Origin: Rufibacter radiotolerans
GTDB lineage: Bacteria > Bacteroidota > Bacteroidia > Cytophagales > Hymenobacteraceae
Direction: 5' to 3'
NCBI RefSeq assembly: GCF_001078055.1
Contig: NZ_CP010777.1
Location: 1,944,408-2,008,407, forward strand
DNA: 64,000 nucleotides
Under the pieces are notes generated by a model, which ran no database searches, was not told the DNA's origin, and saw only the letters and a program-made list of their open reading frames with translations. Position numbers and translations under genes: made by a program. Positions 1 through 8,450 of this stretch are shown piece by piece (position 1 is the first letter of the stretch; every line of letters begins with the position of its first letter).

Positions 1-203
1 GGCCTGCGTTTAAAGCCGTATAGGATAAATTTTTAATTTTACTGCCTCGGGAAACCCTTATTGAAATATAGGGTTTATACGGTATTTTTCTAAAACGCCT
101 CAAATACCTATTTATGAGTATTCCAGATAAGCGGAAAAGGTAGGTACTTTGTCAGCAGATGGAGTTGATAAAACTTCCATTACAGGGTTTTTATGTTTGT
201 TTG

Positions 204-234
204 AAAAGGGGGCATCGGGGGACGCCCCCTTTTT
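204..234. terminator. Intrinsic terminator hairpin
   Basis: A 10-bp stem (AAAAGGGGGC paired with GCCCCCTTTT) is followed by a T run on the plus strand and preceded by A residues, so it can work in both directions. It lies 30 bp past the stop of the minus-strand aldo/keto reductase. The rest of bases 1-264 shows no gene, only a weak fragment of the window-wide hairpin family near 75-105. Confidence 0.7.
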
Positions 235-264
235 ACATTTAAACGCCTGAAGTTTCTCCTTGGG

Positions 265-1251
265 CTACCAGGCCTGGTGAACGGCTGGTCTGAGGTACTG
301 GTCATAGATGGCCTTCACCCCTTCCATCTGGGCTGCACTTAAGGCCGGCAGCTCGGCGGCCTGAATGTTGGACCGCACCTGTTCTGGTCTGGAGGCACCC
401 GGAATAACCGTGCTGATCTCGGGGAACATAAGCACCCATCTCAAGGCCCAGGCCGCCAAAGACGGCTCCGCCGGAAACAGTTTCTTCAGTTCCTCTACCG
501 CTGCCAGCCCCTGCTCATAGTCTACCCCGGAAAACGTCTCGCCTTTGTCAAATGCCTCGCCGTGCCGGTTAAACGCCCGGTGATCCTCGGGGTTAAAGGT
601 GGTGTTGCTGGACATTTTACCGCTGAGCAAACCGCTGGCCAATGGCACCCGGGCAATCAGGCCAATGTTGTTTTCCTTGGCGGCGGCAAAAAGCTGCTCG
701 GTTGGTTTCAACCGGAACATATTGAAAATAACCTGCACCGTGGTCACGTTGGGGTATTTCATGGCCATGAGGGCCTCGTCCACCAATTCCACGCTCACGC
801 CCAGGTTTCTGATCTTGCCCTGCTCTTTCAGCTTTTCAAAGGCGCCAAAAATCTCGGGTCTGGAATAGACCTCGGTAGGCGGGCAATGGAGCTGCACCAG
901 GTCCAAGGTCTCCAGTTTCATGTTCTGCAGGCTTTCCTCCACGTAGCTAATCAGGCGTTCTGGGGTGTAGCCTTCGGCGGTGTGGGGCTGAATCTGGCGT
1001 CCGCATTTGGTGGCCAGGAACACTTCCTCAGAGCGGCTTTTCACCACTTTAGCAACGGCTGCCTCGCTTTGCCCATCACTGTACACATCGGCGGTGTCAA
1101 TGAAATTCACGCCCGCGTCAATAGCCGCATGAATGATCTCCTCGGCTTTCTTTTCATTGAAGGGCTCTCCCCAGCCGCCGCCTACCTGCCAGGTACCCAA
1201 AGATATTTCTGAAACGTTGAATCCGCTTTTGCCTAGTTTTCTATAGTTCAT
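265..1251 (-). CDS. Aldo/keto reductase
   Basis: NAD(P)H-dependent aldo/keto reductase of 328 residues, the usual length for the superfamily, expected to be a cytosolic (alpha/beta)8 barrel reducing aldehydes or ketones. The catalytic tetrad is visible: Asp52 and Tyr57 in the DTADVY motif, Lys82 in ATKCG and His122 in LVQLHCPP. The C-terminal TVIPGASRPEQV is the cofactor-binding region. It starts at ATG with the same MNYR opening as the reductase just upstream (1320-2216), and only 68 bp separate them, so they probably form an operon. The substrate cannot be read from sequence. Confidence 0.93.
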   Translation of the reverse strand: MNYRKLGKSGFNVSEISLGTWQVGGGWGEPFNEKKAEEIIHAAIDAGVNFIDTADVYSDGQSEAAVAKVVKSRSEEVFLATKCGRQIQPHTAEGYTPERLISYVEESLQNMKLETLDLVQLHCPPTEVYSRPEIFGAFEKLKEQGKIRNLGVSVELVDEALMAMKYPNVTTVQVIFNMFRLKPTEQLFAAAKENNIGLIARVPLASGLLSGKMSSNTTFNPEDHRAFNRHGEAFDKGETFSGVDYEQGLAAVEELKKLFPAEPSLAAWALRWVLMFPEISTVIPGASRPEQVRSNIQAAELPALSAAQMEGVKAIYDQYLRPAVHQAW

Positions 1252-1319
1252 GAGAGTGGTTATTTGTTATGAATGCTTCTTGCGTGTACCGCAAAAGGGC
1301 GCAAAAGGATAAGACAAAT

Positions 1320-2216
1320 TTAACGGTGCTGCTCATACATACGGGCTGGCACTTTCTGTTGCAGTAAATTCACCTGGTCCTGGCTCAAGGGCGCAGACTG
1401 GGCGGCAGCCAAGGCCTGGGCCAACTGCTCTTCAGTCCGGATACCCAGCACCGCCGAGGCCACTGCCGGAGATTGCAGCGCGTACCGCACGGCCACCCCT
1501 TCCGGGTTACTTCCAGCGCCCGCCATTGTTTTTACCGCTTCTGCCGCGCGGGAAACTTCTTCTAAGGAATGGGAAAGATACGGTTTAGGTGGTTTGCCCA
1601 GGAGAAGCCCTTGCGCCAACGAGCCGCGGGCCAAGACGCTGATCTGGTTTTGGTTAAGCAAATCCAGCACCTGCTCCTCGGGCCGCCGGTCTAACAGGCT
1701 GTACTGCATCATGACACATACCAGGTTAGACCGCTGCACATATTCCCGTATCACATTAGGCCTGATGGAGGAAATGCCGTAATGCCTGATTTTTCCTTGC
1801 GCTTTGAGAAGCTCAAACGCCTCAATGGTTTCCTCAATGGGGTCTTCTAAAGTGCCGCCGTGTAGTTGGTACAGGTCCAGGTAAGAGGTTTGCAGGCGCT
1901 TCATGCTTTTTTCTACTGCCTCCAGAATGTAAGCCTTGGAAGGGTTCCAGTCCCAGCCGCTGCCATCGGGTCGCCATTGGTTGCCTACCTTGGTGGCCAG
2001 AATAACCTGATCGCGTTTGCCTTTGAAAGCCTTGCCTACAATTTCCTCGTTCCTGCCCTGGTCATAGAGGTCGGCGGTGTCAAAGAAGTTGATGCCTCCC
2101 TCCAGCGCCTGGTGCAGTAAGTTTATGTCTTCCTTTTCCTCACCCTTTAAAGACATGCACCCAAAACTTATCTCGCTTACCGGTAAATCTGATTTCCCTA
2201 AAGGTCTGTAGTTCAT
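1320..2216 (-). CDS. Aldo/keto reductase (second, upstream in operon)
   Basis: Second NAD(P)H-dependent aldo/keto reductase, 298 residues. The tetrad is complete: Asp46 and Tyr51 (FDTADLY), Lys76 (ATKVG) and His119 (LYQLHGG). It is shorter and clearly diverged from its neighbour, so this is not a recent tandem duplication. It is the first gene of a minus-strand pair. About 40 bp upstream, 2256-2263 read on the minus strand give TATCTTTG, matching the Bacteroidota -7 box TAnnTTTG, but I see no -33 element at the right distance. The physiological substrate is unknown. Confidence 0.93.
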   Translation of the reverse strand: MNYRPLGKSDLPVSEISFGCMSLKGEEKEDINLLHQALEGGINFFDTADLYDQGRNEEIVGKAFKGKRDQVILATKVGNQWRPDGSGWDWNPSKAYILEAVEKSMKRLQTSYLDLYQLHGGTLEDPIEETIEAFELLKAQGKIRHYGISSIRPNVIREYVQRSNLVCVMMQYSLLDRRPEEQVLDLLNQNQISVLARGSLAQGLLLGKPPKPYLSHSLEEVSRAAEAVKTMAGAGSNPEGVAVRYALQSPAVASAVLGIRTEEQLAQALAAAQSAPLSQDQVNLLQQKVPARMYEQHR

Positions 2217-2388
2217 AGTCTCGAAATGTTAAGGCTAAGGTGGGGTTCTTCCTGCCAAAGATAAACCAAAACCCAGTGTAGAGGTAGTTTCCAAAAAGTA
2301 ACTCCTAAACGACAAAGGGCATTCTTTAAAACGATCCTTAACGAATCAAAAGGCCCAAAGAGATTATATCACAAGAAAACACCTTTTC

Positions 2389-2426
2389 CGTTTTATGGCT
2401 ATTTTCTGAAAAACGGCCCTAAAACG
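2389..2426. repeat. Hairpin-family copy (degenerate)
   Basis: Imperfect member of the GGCCTGTTTT/AAAACAGGCC hairpin family, with outer CGTTTT and AAAACG conserved and the core eroded. It sits between divergent genes (aldo/keto reductase and alpha-glucosidase), upstream of both, where a simple terminator role is not expected. The rest of the 339-bp gap has no gene. Confidence 0.5.
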
Positions 2427-2555
2427 CTTCCACTCCAAACCAGAGTATGAGATACTTAATCCACTCGTTCGGGTTAGCGTATAAACCCGTAGTTACTTCC
2501 ACAGCTTAATTTGTAAAGGGCAGAACCTGCTCCTTCACGCCTGAATAAAAAATCT

Positions 2556-4163
2556 ATGCAAGCAGCACAACAGCACCTTTGGTGGCAGGAAGGCGTCATC
2601 TACCAGATTTACCCCAGGTCTTTCCAGGACAGCAACCAGGACGGAGTAGGAGATTTGCCCGGCATCATCCAGCGGCTGGACTACTTAAAATGGCTTGGCG
2701 TAGATGCCATCTGGATCTCTCCCATCTTTGAGTCGCCCATGGCTGATTTTGGGTATGATATCTCCAACTACACCGGCATTCATCCGTTGTTTGGCACCAT
2801 GGCAGATTTTGACCAACTGCTGCAAGAGGCGCACGCCCGAGGGTTACGGGTTCTCCTGGACCTGGTGCCTAACCACACCTCAGACCAGCACCCCTGGTTT
2901 CTGGAATCGCGCTCCAGCAGAGACAACCCCAAGCGGGATTGGTACATCTGGAAAGACCCGCTACCCGATGGCTCCCCGCCCAACAACTGGCTGGCCATGT
3001 TTGGGGGCACCGCCTGGGAATGGGACGAGGCCACGCAGCAATATTACTACCACGGTTTCCTGAAGGAACAGCCCGACCTGAACTGGCGCAACCCCGAGGT
3101 GCAGGCCGCCATGCTGGACGTGATGCGTTTCTGGTTTGACAAAGGCATTGACGGATTCCGGATAGACGTGATCTACCACATGATCAAAGATGCCAACTTC
3201 CGGAACAACCCCGCCAACCCAGACTATACGCCCAACCAGGCTACTTATAACCAGTTGCTGCCGGTATACTCCACAGACCAGCCAGAGGTGCATGAAATTG
3301 TGCAGATGATGCGCCAGGTAGCCAATGAATACGAGGACCGCGTGTTGATTGGCGAGATTTACCTGCCCATCAGCAAGCTGGTCACCTACTATGGGGTGGA
3401 CAATTCTGGTGTGCACCTGCCCTTTAATTTTCAATTACTCACCCTGCCCTGGGAAGCCCTGCAGGTAGCCTCGGCCATTGATGAGTATGAAGGTGCCCTG
3501 CCCCAGGATGGCTGGCCCAACTGGGTGCTCGGCAACCATGACCAGCCCCGCATCATCAGTCGGGTGGGCGCGGCCCAGGCCCGGGTGGCTGCCTTGCTGC
3601 TGCTTACCTTAAGAGGTACGCCTACTATCTATTATGGAGAGGAGATTGGCATGCGGGATGTGCCTATTCCTTTTGAGGAAGTGCAGGACCCGCAGGGCCT
3701 AAACATGCCAGACAAGAACCTGAGCCGCGACCCGGCCCGCACCCCCATGCAATGGGACACCAGTGAGAACGCCGGCTTCACCACGGCCAAACCCTGGCTG
3801 CGCCTGGGGCGCTCCTTCCACCGGGAGAACGTGTTGGTGCAGCAGGAAGACGAATACTCCATGCTAACGCTTTACCGCCGGCTCCTTCAACTTCGCAAAC
3901 AGGAACCGGCTTTGGCCATAGGCAGCTACACCCCAATTTACTCAGATACCCAGATTGTTTCCTACCTACGGCAAGCCGAAGGCCATGACAGCTTTTTCAT
4001 TCTCCTGAACCTCAGCCACCGGCCCTGCTATTTTAAAGCTAGAAACATGTCTATCAGGGGGACAGTGGAAGCGGCCACCCTGCCCGAGCTGGAAGGCATG
4101 GAGGTGAATGACACCCTTAACTTGGCGGGCGACGAAGGCGTGATCATCAGGTTAAAACGGTAA
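2556..4163 (+). CDS. GH13 alpha-glucosidase
   Basis: Glycoside hydrolase family 13 enzyme of 535 residues, expected to release glucose from alpha-glucosides or maltodextrins by the retaining mechanism. The barrel motifs occur in order: DLVPNH near 102-107, nucleophile Asp204 in GFRIDV, acid/base Glu267 in IGEIYL and Asp329 in GNHDQPR. The QPDLNW motif near 172-177 is typical of the alpha-glucosidase/oligo-1,6-glucosidase group. There is no signal peptide, so it is cytosolic. A TreZ follows 85 bp downstream on the same strand, which suggests linked maltodextrin and trehalose metabolism. Trehalose synthase (TreS) is less likely because TreS motifs and the maltokinase partner are absent. Confidence 0.9.
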   Translation: MQAAQQHLWWQEGVIYQIYPRSFQDSNQDGVGDLPGIIQRLDYLKWLGVDAIWISPIFESPMADFGYDISNYTGIHPLFGTMADFDQLLQEAHARGLRVLLDLVPNHTSDQHPWFLESRSSRDNPKRDWYIWKDPLPDGSPPNNWLAMFGGTAWEWDEATQQYYYHGFLKEQPDLNWRNPEVQAAMLDVMRFWFDKGIDGFRIDVIYHMIKDANFRNNPANPDYTPNQATYNQLLPVYSTDQPEVHEIVQMMRQVANEYEDRVLIGEIYLPISKLVTYYGVDNSGVHLPFNFQLLTLPWEALQVASAIDEYEGALPQDGWPNWVLGNHDQPRIISRVGAAQARVAALLLLTLRGTPTIYYGEEIGMRDVPIPFEEVQDPQGLNMPDKNLSRDPARTPMQWDTSENAGFTTAKPWLRLGRSFHRENVLVQQEDEYSMLTLYRRLLQLRKQEPALAIGSYTPIYSDTQIVSYLRQAEGHDSFFILLNLSHRPCYFKARNMSIRGTVEAATLPELEGMEVNDTLNLAGDEGVIIRLKR

Positions 4164-4248
4164 GTAATAATTCTATTTTAATTCCTGCGTAGGTCTGGCA
4201 TTGGGTAAACCAACCTATGTTGGAAGAAGAAGTTTTAGAGGAAACAAG

Positions 4249-6099
4249 ATGAAAAAAGTAGGCGCGGTCTATGCCGCCGATGGAAGATGTACGTTCAGGG
4301 TCTGGGACCCATTAAAGGAATCTATGGTCCTAAAGCTGGTGTCCCCGGTGGAGCAGCAACTGGAAATGCAAAGAGAGGCGCATGGCTATTTCTCCCTGGA
4401 GTTAGCCAACATTGACCCCGGCACCCGCTACTTTTTCATGCCCAACGGCGAAAAGGCCTTCCCTGACCCTGCCTCCTCCTTTCAGCCCGAAGGGGTGCAT
4501 GGCCCCTCTGAGGTGGTGGACACCGGAGCATATCTGTGGCAAGACAGCACCTGGCGCGGCCTCCCCTTCCAGGACCTGGTTTTGTATGAACTGCACGTGG
4601 GCACCTTCACCCCCGAAGGCACTTTTGAGGCCATCATTCCCTTGCTGCCGGACTTAGTGGAGACCGGCATCAATGCCTTGGAATTGATGCCGGTGGCCCA
4701 GTTTCCAGGTGACCGCAACTGGGGCTATGACGGTGTATACCCCTATGCGGTGCAGGATTCATACGGAGGTCCGTTGGGCTTAAAAACCCTGGTGGACGCC
4801 TGCCACGCCCTGGGCATAGCTGTGTTCCTGGACGTAGTTTTTAACCACCTAGGGCCGGAAGGGAATTACCTGGGCAATTTTGGCCCCTTCTTCACCAACA
4901 AATACAAAACGCCCTGGGGCGATGCCCTCAATTTTGACGGAGACTGGTCTGATGGGGTGCGGGAGTATTTTGCGGGCAATGCCCTGTTCTGGTTTGAGGA
5001 ATACCACGTGGACGGCCTCCGGTTAGATGCCATTCACATGGTCTATGACAACGGCGCGGTGCACTTCTGGGAATATACCCACCAACAGGTGAAACTCTTG
5101 GGCCAGAAACTGGGCCGGCCGCTGTACCTCACCGCCGAAAGCGACTTAAACAGCCCTAAAGTGGTGAAGGACCCGGAGATGGGCGGCTATGGCTTTGACG
5201 CCCAGTGGCTGGATGATTTTCACCATGCCCTCTATGTACTGCTGGATAAAAAAGGGAAAGACCGCTACAAAGACTTCGGAAAGCTGGAGCAATTGGCCAA
5301 GGCCTATAAAGACGGGTTTGTGCATAGCGGGGAGTATGTGACCTTTAGAAAACGCAAACACGGCGTGTCTTCTGCGGGGGTGTCCGGCGAAAAATTTGTG
5401 GCCTTCAACCTAAACCATGACCAGGTGGGCAACCGCGTGAAAGGCGAACGGCTAAGCGTATTGGTGAATCTGGATCGGCAAAAATTAGCCGCTGCCGCTC
5501 TGCTCCTGGCCCCTTACGTACCGTTGCTTTTCATGGGCGAAGAATACGGGGATACAGCTCCTTTCTACTACTTTATTAGTCACTCAGACAAAGACCTTGT
5601 CAAGGCGGTGCAGCAAGGCAGGAAAGAAGAGTTCGCGGATTTCGGATTTGACATTGCTCCGCCAGACCCGGTGGCAGAGCAAACCTTCCAGGACTCCAAG
5701 CTTCAGTGGGACAAAAGAACCAAGGGAAAGCATCACCTCCTGTTGCAATGGCACCAGCACCTTCTTCACCTCAGAAAGCAAGAGCCTATCCTAAGGAACT
5801 TCAACAAGAATGATGTGCTGGTGAATTTATTAGGAAATGCTGGATTGGTGCTGCACCGCCAGAGCATTGGCGGACAGGAACACCTGCTTTGCCTTTTCAA
5901 CTTCTCTGAGGAGAAAACTGCTTTTAACTTTCCGGTTTGGGTGGAAAATTGGGAAAAGATCCTTGATTCTACAGAAACGCAATGGCAGGAGAAGAAAGGA
6001 AAAGCCGTTCCGCTACCTTCAAAGGTTACTGCCGGAAGCCAAATGCAATTGCCTGCTTTGAGCGTGGCGGTATATAAAGGCCAAGAGGAGATTGAGTAA
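4249..6099 (+). CDS. treZ: Malto-oligosyltrehalose trehalohydrolase (copy 1)
   Basis: TreZ hydrolyses the alpha-1,4 bond next to the terminal trehalosyl unit of maltooligosyltrehalose and releases trehalose. The 616-residue protein has an N-terminal E-set domain followed by a GH13 barrel with LDVVFNHLGPEGNYL, nucleophile Asp in DGLRLDAIH, Glu in TAESDLN and Asp in NHDQVGNR. I chose ATG 4249 over TTG 4201 because an AGAGGAAA ribosome site precedes it and the earlier codons do not resemble the family. It follows the alpha-glucosidase on the same strand. A second, diverged treZ lies at 28726-30573 in the glgX/treY-malQ operon, so the genome has paralogues. Confidence 0.9.
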   Translation: MKKVGAVYAADGRCTFRVWDPLKESMVLKLVSPVEQQLEMQREAHGYFSLELANIDPGTRYFFMPNGEKAFPDPASSFQPEGVHGPSEVVDTGAYLWQDSTWRGLPFQDLVLYELHVGTFTPEGTFEAIIPLLPDLVETGINALELMPVAQFPGDRNWGYDGVYPYAVQDSYGGPLGLKTLVDACHALGIAVFLDVVFNHLGPEGNYLGNFGPFFTNKYKTPWGDALNFDGDWSDGVREYFAGNALFWFEEYHVDGLRLDAIHMVYDNGAVHFWEYTHQQVKLLGQKLGRPLYLTAESDLNSPKVVKDPEMGGYGFDAQWLDDFHHALYVLLDKKGKDRYKDFGKLEQLAKAYKDGFVHSGEYVTFRKRKHGVSSAGVSGEKFVAFNLNHDQVGNRVKGERLSVLVNLDRQKLAAAALLLAPYVPLLFMGEEYGDTAPFYYFISHSDKDLVKAVQQGRKEEFADFGFDIAPPDPVAEQTFQDSKLQWDKRTKGKHHLLLQWHQHLLHLRKQEPILRNFNKNDVLVNLLGNAGLVLHRQSIGGQEHLLCLFNFSEEKTAFNFPVWVENWEKILDSTETQWQEKKGKAVPLPSKVTAGSQMQLPALSVAVYKGQEEIE

Positions 6100-6171
6100 T
6101 AAGGGGCCGGCCTTTAAAAGTTTAGCCTTTGGACTGCGCCCTTTTTTCCTACTTTAAGGCACTGCCTTTCC

Positions 6172-6217
6172 TTTCCGTTTTAGATCTGTTTTCCTAAAAA
6201 CAGGCCTAAAACGGAAA
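6172..6217. repeat. Hairpin-family copy between convergent genes
   Basis: Palindromic copy with flanking arms TTTCCGTTTTAG and CTAAAACGGAAA and the core TGTTTT/AAAACAGGCC. It lies between the convergent ends of treZ and the membrane protein gene and probably terminates one or both transcripts. Confidence 0.8.
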
Positions 6218-6262
6218 TTGCTTAATGAGCATGGTACCTATTTACTGCTACAGTTTCCATCC

Positions 6263-6925
6263 TTACAATTTGGCCCAGGGGTTCAGGCCTTCGGTTTTAA
6301 ACTTGAAGTAGAGTAGTAGGAAATACACCAGGTCCAGAATGAATATCCCGCTGTAAATCAAGATCAATAGGTAGGAATTAGGGAAGTACAGGTAGAAGAG
6401 CAATGAAGGGAAAAGCGTACCCACCATTTTACTCAGCGCAATGTATACCGATTGCCCCGCCATGCTGTTCCGCTTCAGGAACATCCTCACAAACAACACC
6501 GACATCATCAAATTCTGGGCGAAGGCCGCATAAATGCCAATGTAGTCGTTGAATTCGCGGGCCATGAGCATGATGGTGAGCGCGCAGAAAACCAGGGTAA
6601 AAAAGAAAGTGCCGTAGAAAAGCGGGCGGGGAAGATGGTTCGGGAATTCGCGCTTTCCGTACCTCAGGTATTGCGCTAAAATGCCTATGTCAAACAGCAG
6701 CCACAGGTAATCAATGTACAGTTGGGGTTTGGGGTGGGGATATACAAACGCGAAAATAAACTCCCAGGCCACGTTGGCGCACAATGCCACCATGGGCATG
6801 CCGTAGAGTTTATCTAAGTAGCCCCGGCGCAGAATCAGGATATAGGTAATGGTCCAGAATAGGCCGCTGCTAATCTGCAGGATCATTCCCAGGGTGGGGT
6901 CTATATGGACAGGGTTCTGTAACAT
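6263..6925 (-). CDS. Candidate transmembrane (Pyr4/PaxB-like) terpene cyclase
   Basis: Integral membrane protein of 220 residues with about seven hydrophobic segments and no signal peptide. The pattern resembles Pyr4/PaxB-type membrane terpene cyclases, which protonate and cyclise prenylated or epoxidised substrates with two acidic residues. The conserved CANVAWEF places Glu55 in an early helix, and Asp198 sits in the last helix (FILDLVYF). Pyr4 itself uses Glu63 and Asp218 in a protein of similar size. A GTG at 6973 would add 16 residues, but ATG 6925 has a better upstream AGGG. No prenyltransferase or terpenoid gene is adjacent, so substrate and pathway are unknown. It could instead be an unrelated seven-helix protein. 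Confidence 0.55.
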   Translation of the reverse strand: MLQNPVHIDPTLGMILQISSGLFWTITYILILRRGYLDKLYGMPMVALCANVAWEFIFAFVYPHPKPQLYIDYLWLLFDIGILAQYLRYGKREFPNHLPRPLFYGTFFFTLVFCALTIMLMAREFNDYIGIYAAFAQNLMMSVLFVRMFLKRNSMAGQSVYIALSKMVGTLFPSLLFYLYFPNSYLLILIYSGIFILDLVYFLLLYFKFKTEGLNPWAKL

Positions 6926-7070
6926 TCTTTTCCCTAACAAGCCAAAGTTTGCTTTGTTTAGCGGTGAGGCCACATTAAGGTTGTGCTAAGAAAAGCCTTT
7001 ACTAACCATTAATCGCTATTTATAAAGGGTCTGGAATTCATAACAGGTGCCTTATGCCAACCGCCTACAC

Positions 7071-7108
7071 TGTTTTAAGGGTGTTTTCCGAAAAACAGGC
7101 CTAAAACA
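7071..7108. repeat. Hairpin-family copy in a divergent gap
   Basis: Copy with TGTTTTAAGGGTGTTTTCC on the left and AAAACAGGCCTAAAACA on the right. It lies upstream of both divergent genes (6925 and 7221), so it cannot be a terminator for either one. Confidence 0.7.
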
Positions 7109-7220
7109 CCCTTTCCCTTTTTCGCTGCCTTTTACGTAAACTTGAGTTCCCCGCATTACCTGCCAGAGGGAATCTGTTTCCTGTGGGCTTTTCCTTTCCA
7201 TCACTTTAACTGCTACCGCT

Positions 7221-8144
7221 ATGCCGCACACCTGGCCTCAACTCTCCTATGAAAAAGGGCATGAAACCTATGAGACCTTACACCTATTCACGCAGATTGT
7301 TGGGAAAATAAAGCTGTCTAAAATGCCCTGGACCAACCATTCCTGGCACGTGACGCTCAAGGTAACGCCCTACGGGTTTACTTCTGAGGCCTTGCAGGAA
7401 AAGGACTTCTCCTTCCAACTAGACTTTGATTTTCTCCAGCATCTTTTCCTGGTGAAAACCAGCACCGGAGAGACGCATTCCTTTGGACTGGAAGGCCTAT
7501 CGGTGGCGGGCTTTTACCAGAAGGTGAAGGACCTGCTGCAGGAATTGGGAATTGATTGCCATATCCATACTCTTCCCAATGAGCTGGAAAACCCCATTCC
7601 TTTTGAGAAAGATGAGACGCACAGAACCTACTTGCCGGAGCAGGCCGCCGCATTACACCAGGCCTTTTTAAAAGCGCAGGAGGTCTTCACGGAGTTCAGG
7701 GCGGGCTTCAGTGGCAAATGCAGTCCGGTGCATTTGTTTTGGGGCAGCTTTGATCTGGCCGTTTCGCGCTTTTCCGGGAAAAGGGCACCCAAACACCCGG
7801 GCGGTGTCCCGCATTTACCTGACAAAGTGGCCCAGGAAGCCTATTCGCATGAAGTATACAGCTGCGGCTTCTGGCCTGGTAACTCCTCTTTCCCCAAGGC
7901 CGCCTTCTACAGCTACATTTACCCTGAACCAGACGGTTTAGCAGACTCAGCCGTTAAACCCGCCGCCGCTTTCTTTGATAAAAGCCTTCGGGAATTCATT
8001 TTACCTTACCAGGACGTGCAGCAAGCTTCCAACCCAACGGGTGTTTTAATGGAATTTTTAAACAGAACCTATGAGGCCGCTGCAGAATTAGCCCACTGGG
8101 ATCGCAAGGAACTGGAGTTTGACTTTCATCCAGGTAAAGGCTGA
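7221..8144 (+). CDS. DUF5996 family protein
   Basis: Protein of 307 residues recognised as DUF5996, a conserved family without an assigned reaction. Visible signatures are an early TWPQLSYEKGHETYETLHLFTQIVGKI-type region (shown here only as position 4-30), a central WGSFDLAVSRFSGKRAP, and a late YSHEVYSCGFWPGN followed by aromatic AFYSYIYPEP. The many conserved His, Trp and aromatic residues suggest a small enzyme or ligand-binding protein, but that is inference. There is no signal peptide or membrane segment. It is a stand-alone gene; 306 bp without a clear gene follow. Confidence 0.8.
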   Translation: MPHTWPQLSYEKGHETYETLHLFTQIVGKIKLSKMPWTNHSWHVTLKVTPYGFTSEALQEKDFSFQLDFDFLQHLFLVKTSTGETHSFGLEGLSVAGFYQKVKDLLQELGIDCHIHTLPNELENPIPFEKDETHRTYLPEQAAALHQAFLKAQEVFTEFRAGFSGKCSPVHLFWGSFDLAVSRFSGKRAPKHPGGVPHLPDKVAQEAYSHEVYSCGFWPGNSSFPKAAFYSYIYPEPDGLADSAVKPAAAFFDKSLREFILPYQDVQQASNPTGVLMEFLNRTYEAAAELAHWDRKELEFDFHPGKG

Positions 8145-8450
8145 ACCCTTTGTGAAAACCGTTTCCAGTTTGAAAAAATCTTAACACCAAATAGGCTCAT
8201 ATTCTCGCCCTGAACGAAACTCATTAGCGAAGGGTAGCAACGTAAAGTACACGCCTTTGCAGTTCGCCCATAAGGCCCTTTTAGAATGACAAAAAAACAA
8301 TGAAAATGAAAAATGGGCTACTTAGTTCTACTTTAACATGCTTGGTCCCTTTAAACAATCCCCATCGCGGAGGGTTATTTCCCAAACAAGAAATACTACC
8401 GACGAAGGGGAAATTGACATTTCCTTTTTAAGGCAATATAAACCAGAACC
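8145..8450. other. Intergenic stretch with one doubtful small ORF
   Basis: No recognisable gene. A 43-codon plus-strand ORF (8300-8431) starts MKMKNGLLSSTL and ends 19 bp before the next gene. It has no family resemblance and no clear ribosome site. It might be a leader peptide or a decayed gene start; I do not call it. Confidence 0.3.

Noticed and set aside
2556-4163. Trehalose synthase (TreS)
   Set aside because: The QPDLNW and GFRIDV context fits alpha-glucosidase better, and no maltokinase domain or neighbour is present.
8300-8431. 43-codon ORF MKMKNGLLSSTL...
   Set aside because: No family, no ribosome site, and the N-terminal hydrophobic stretch is too short for a signal peptide; left as a note.
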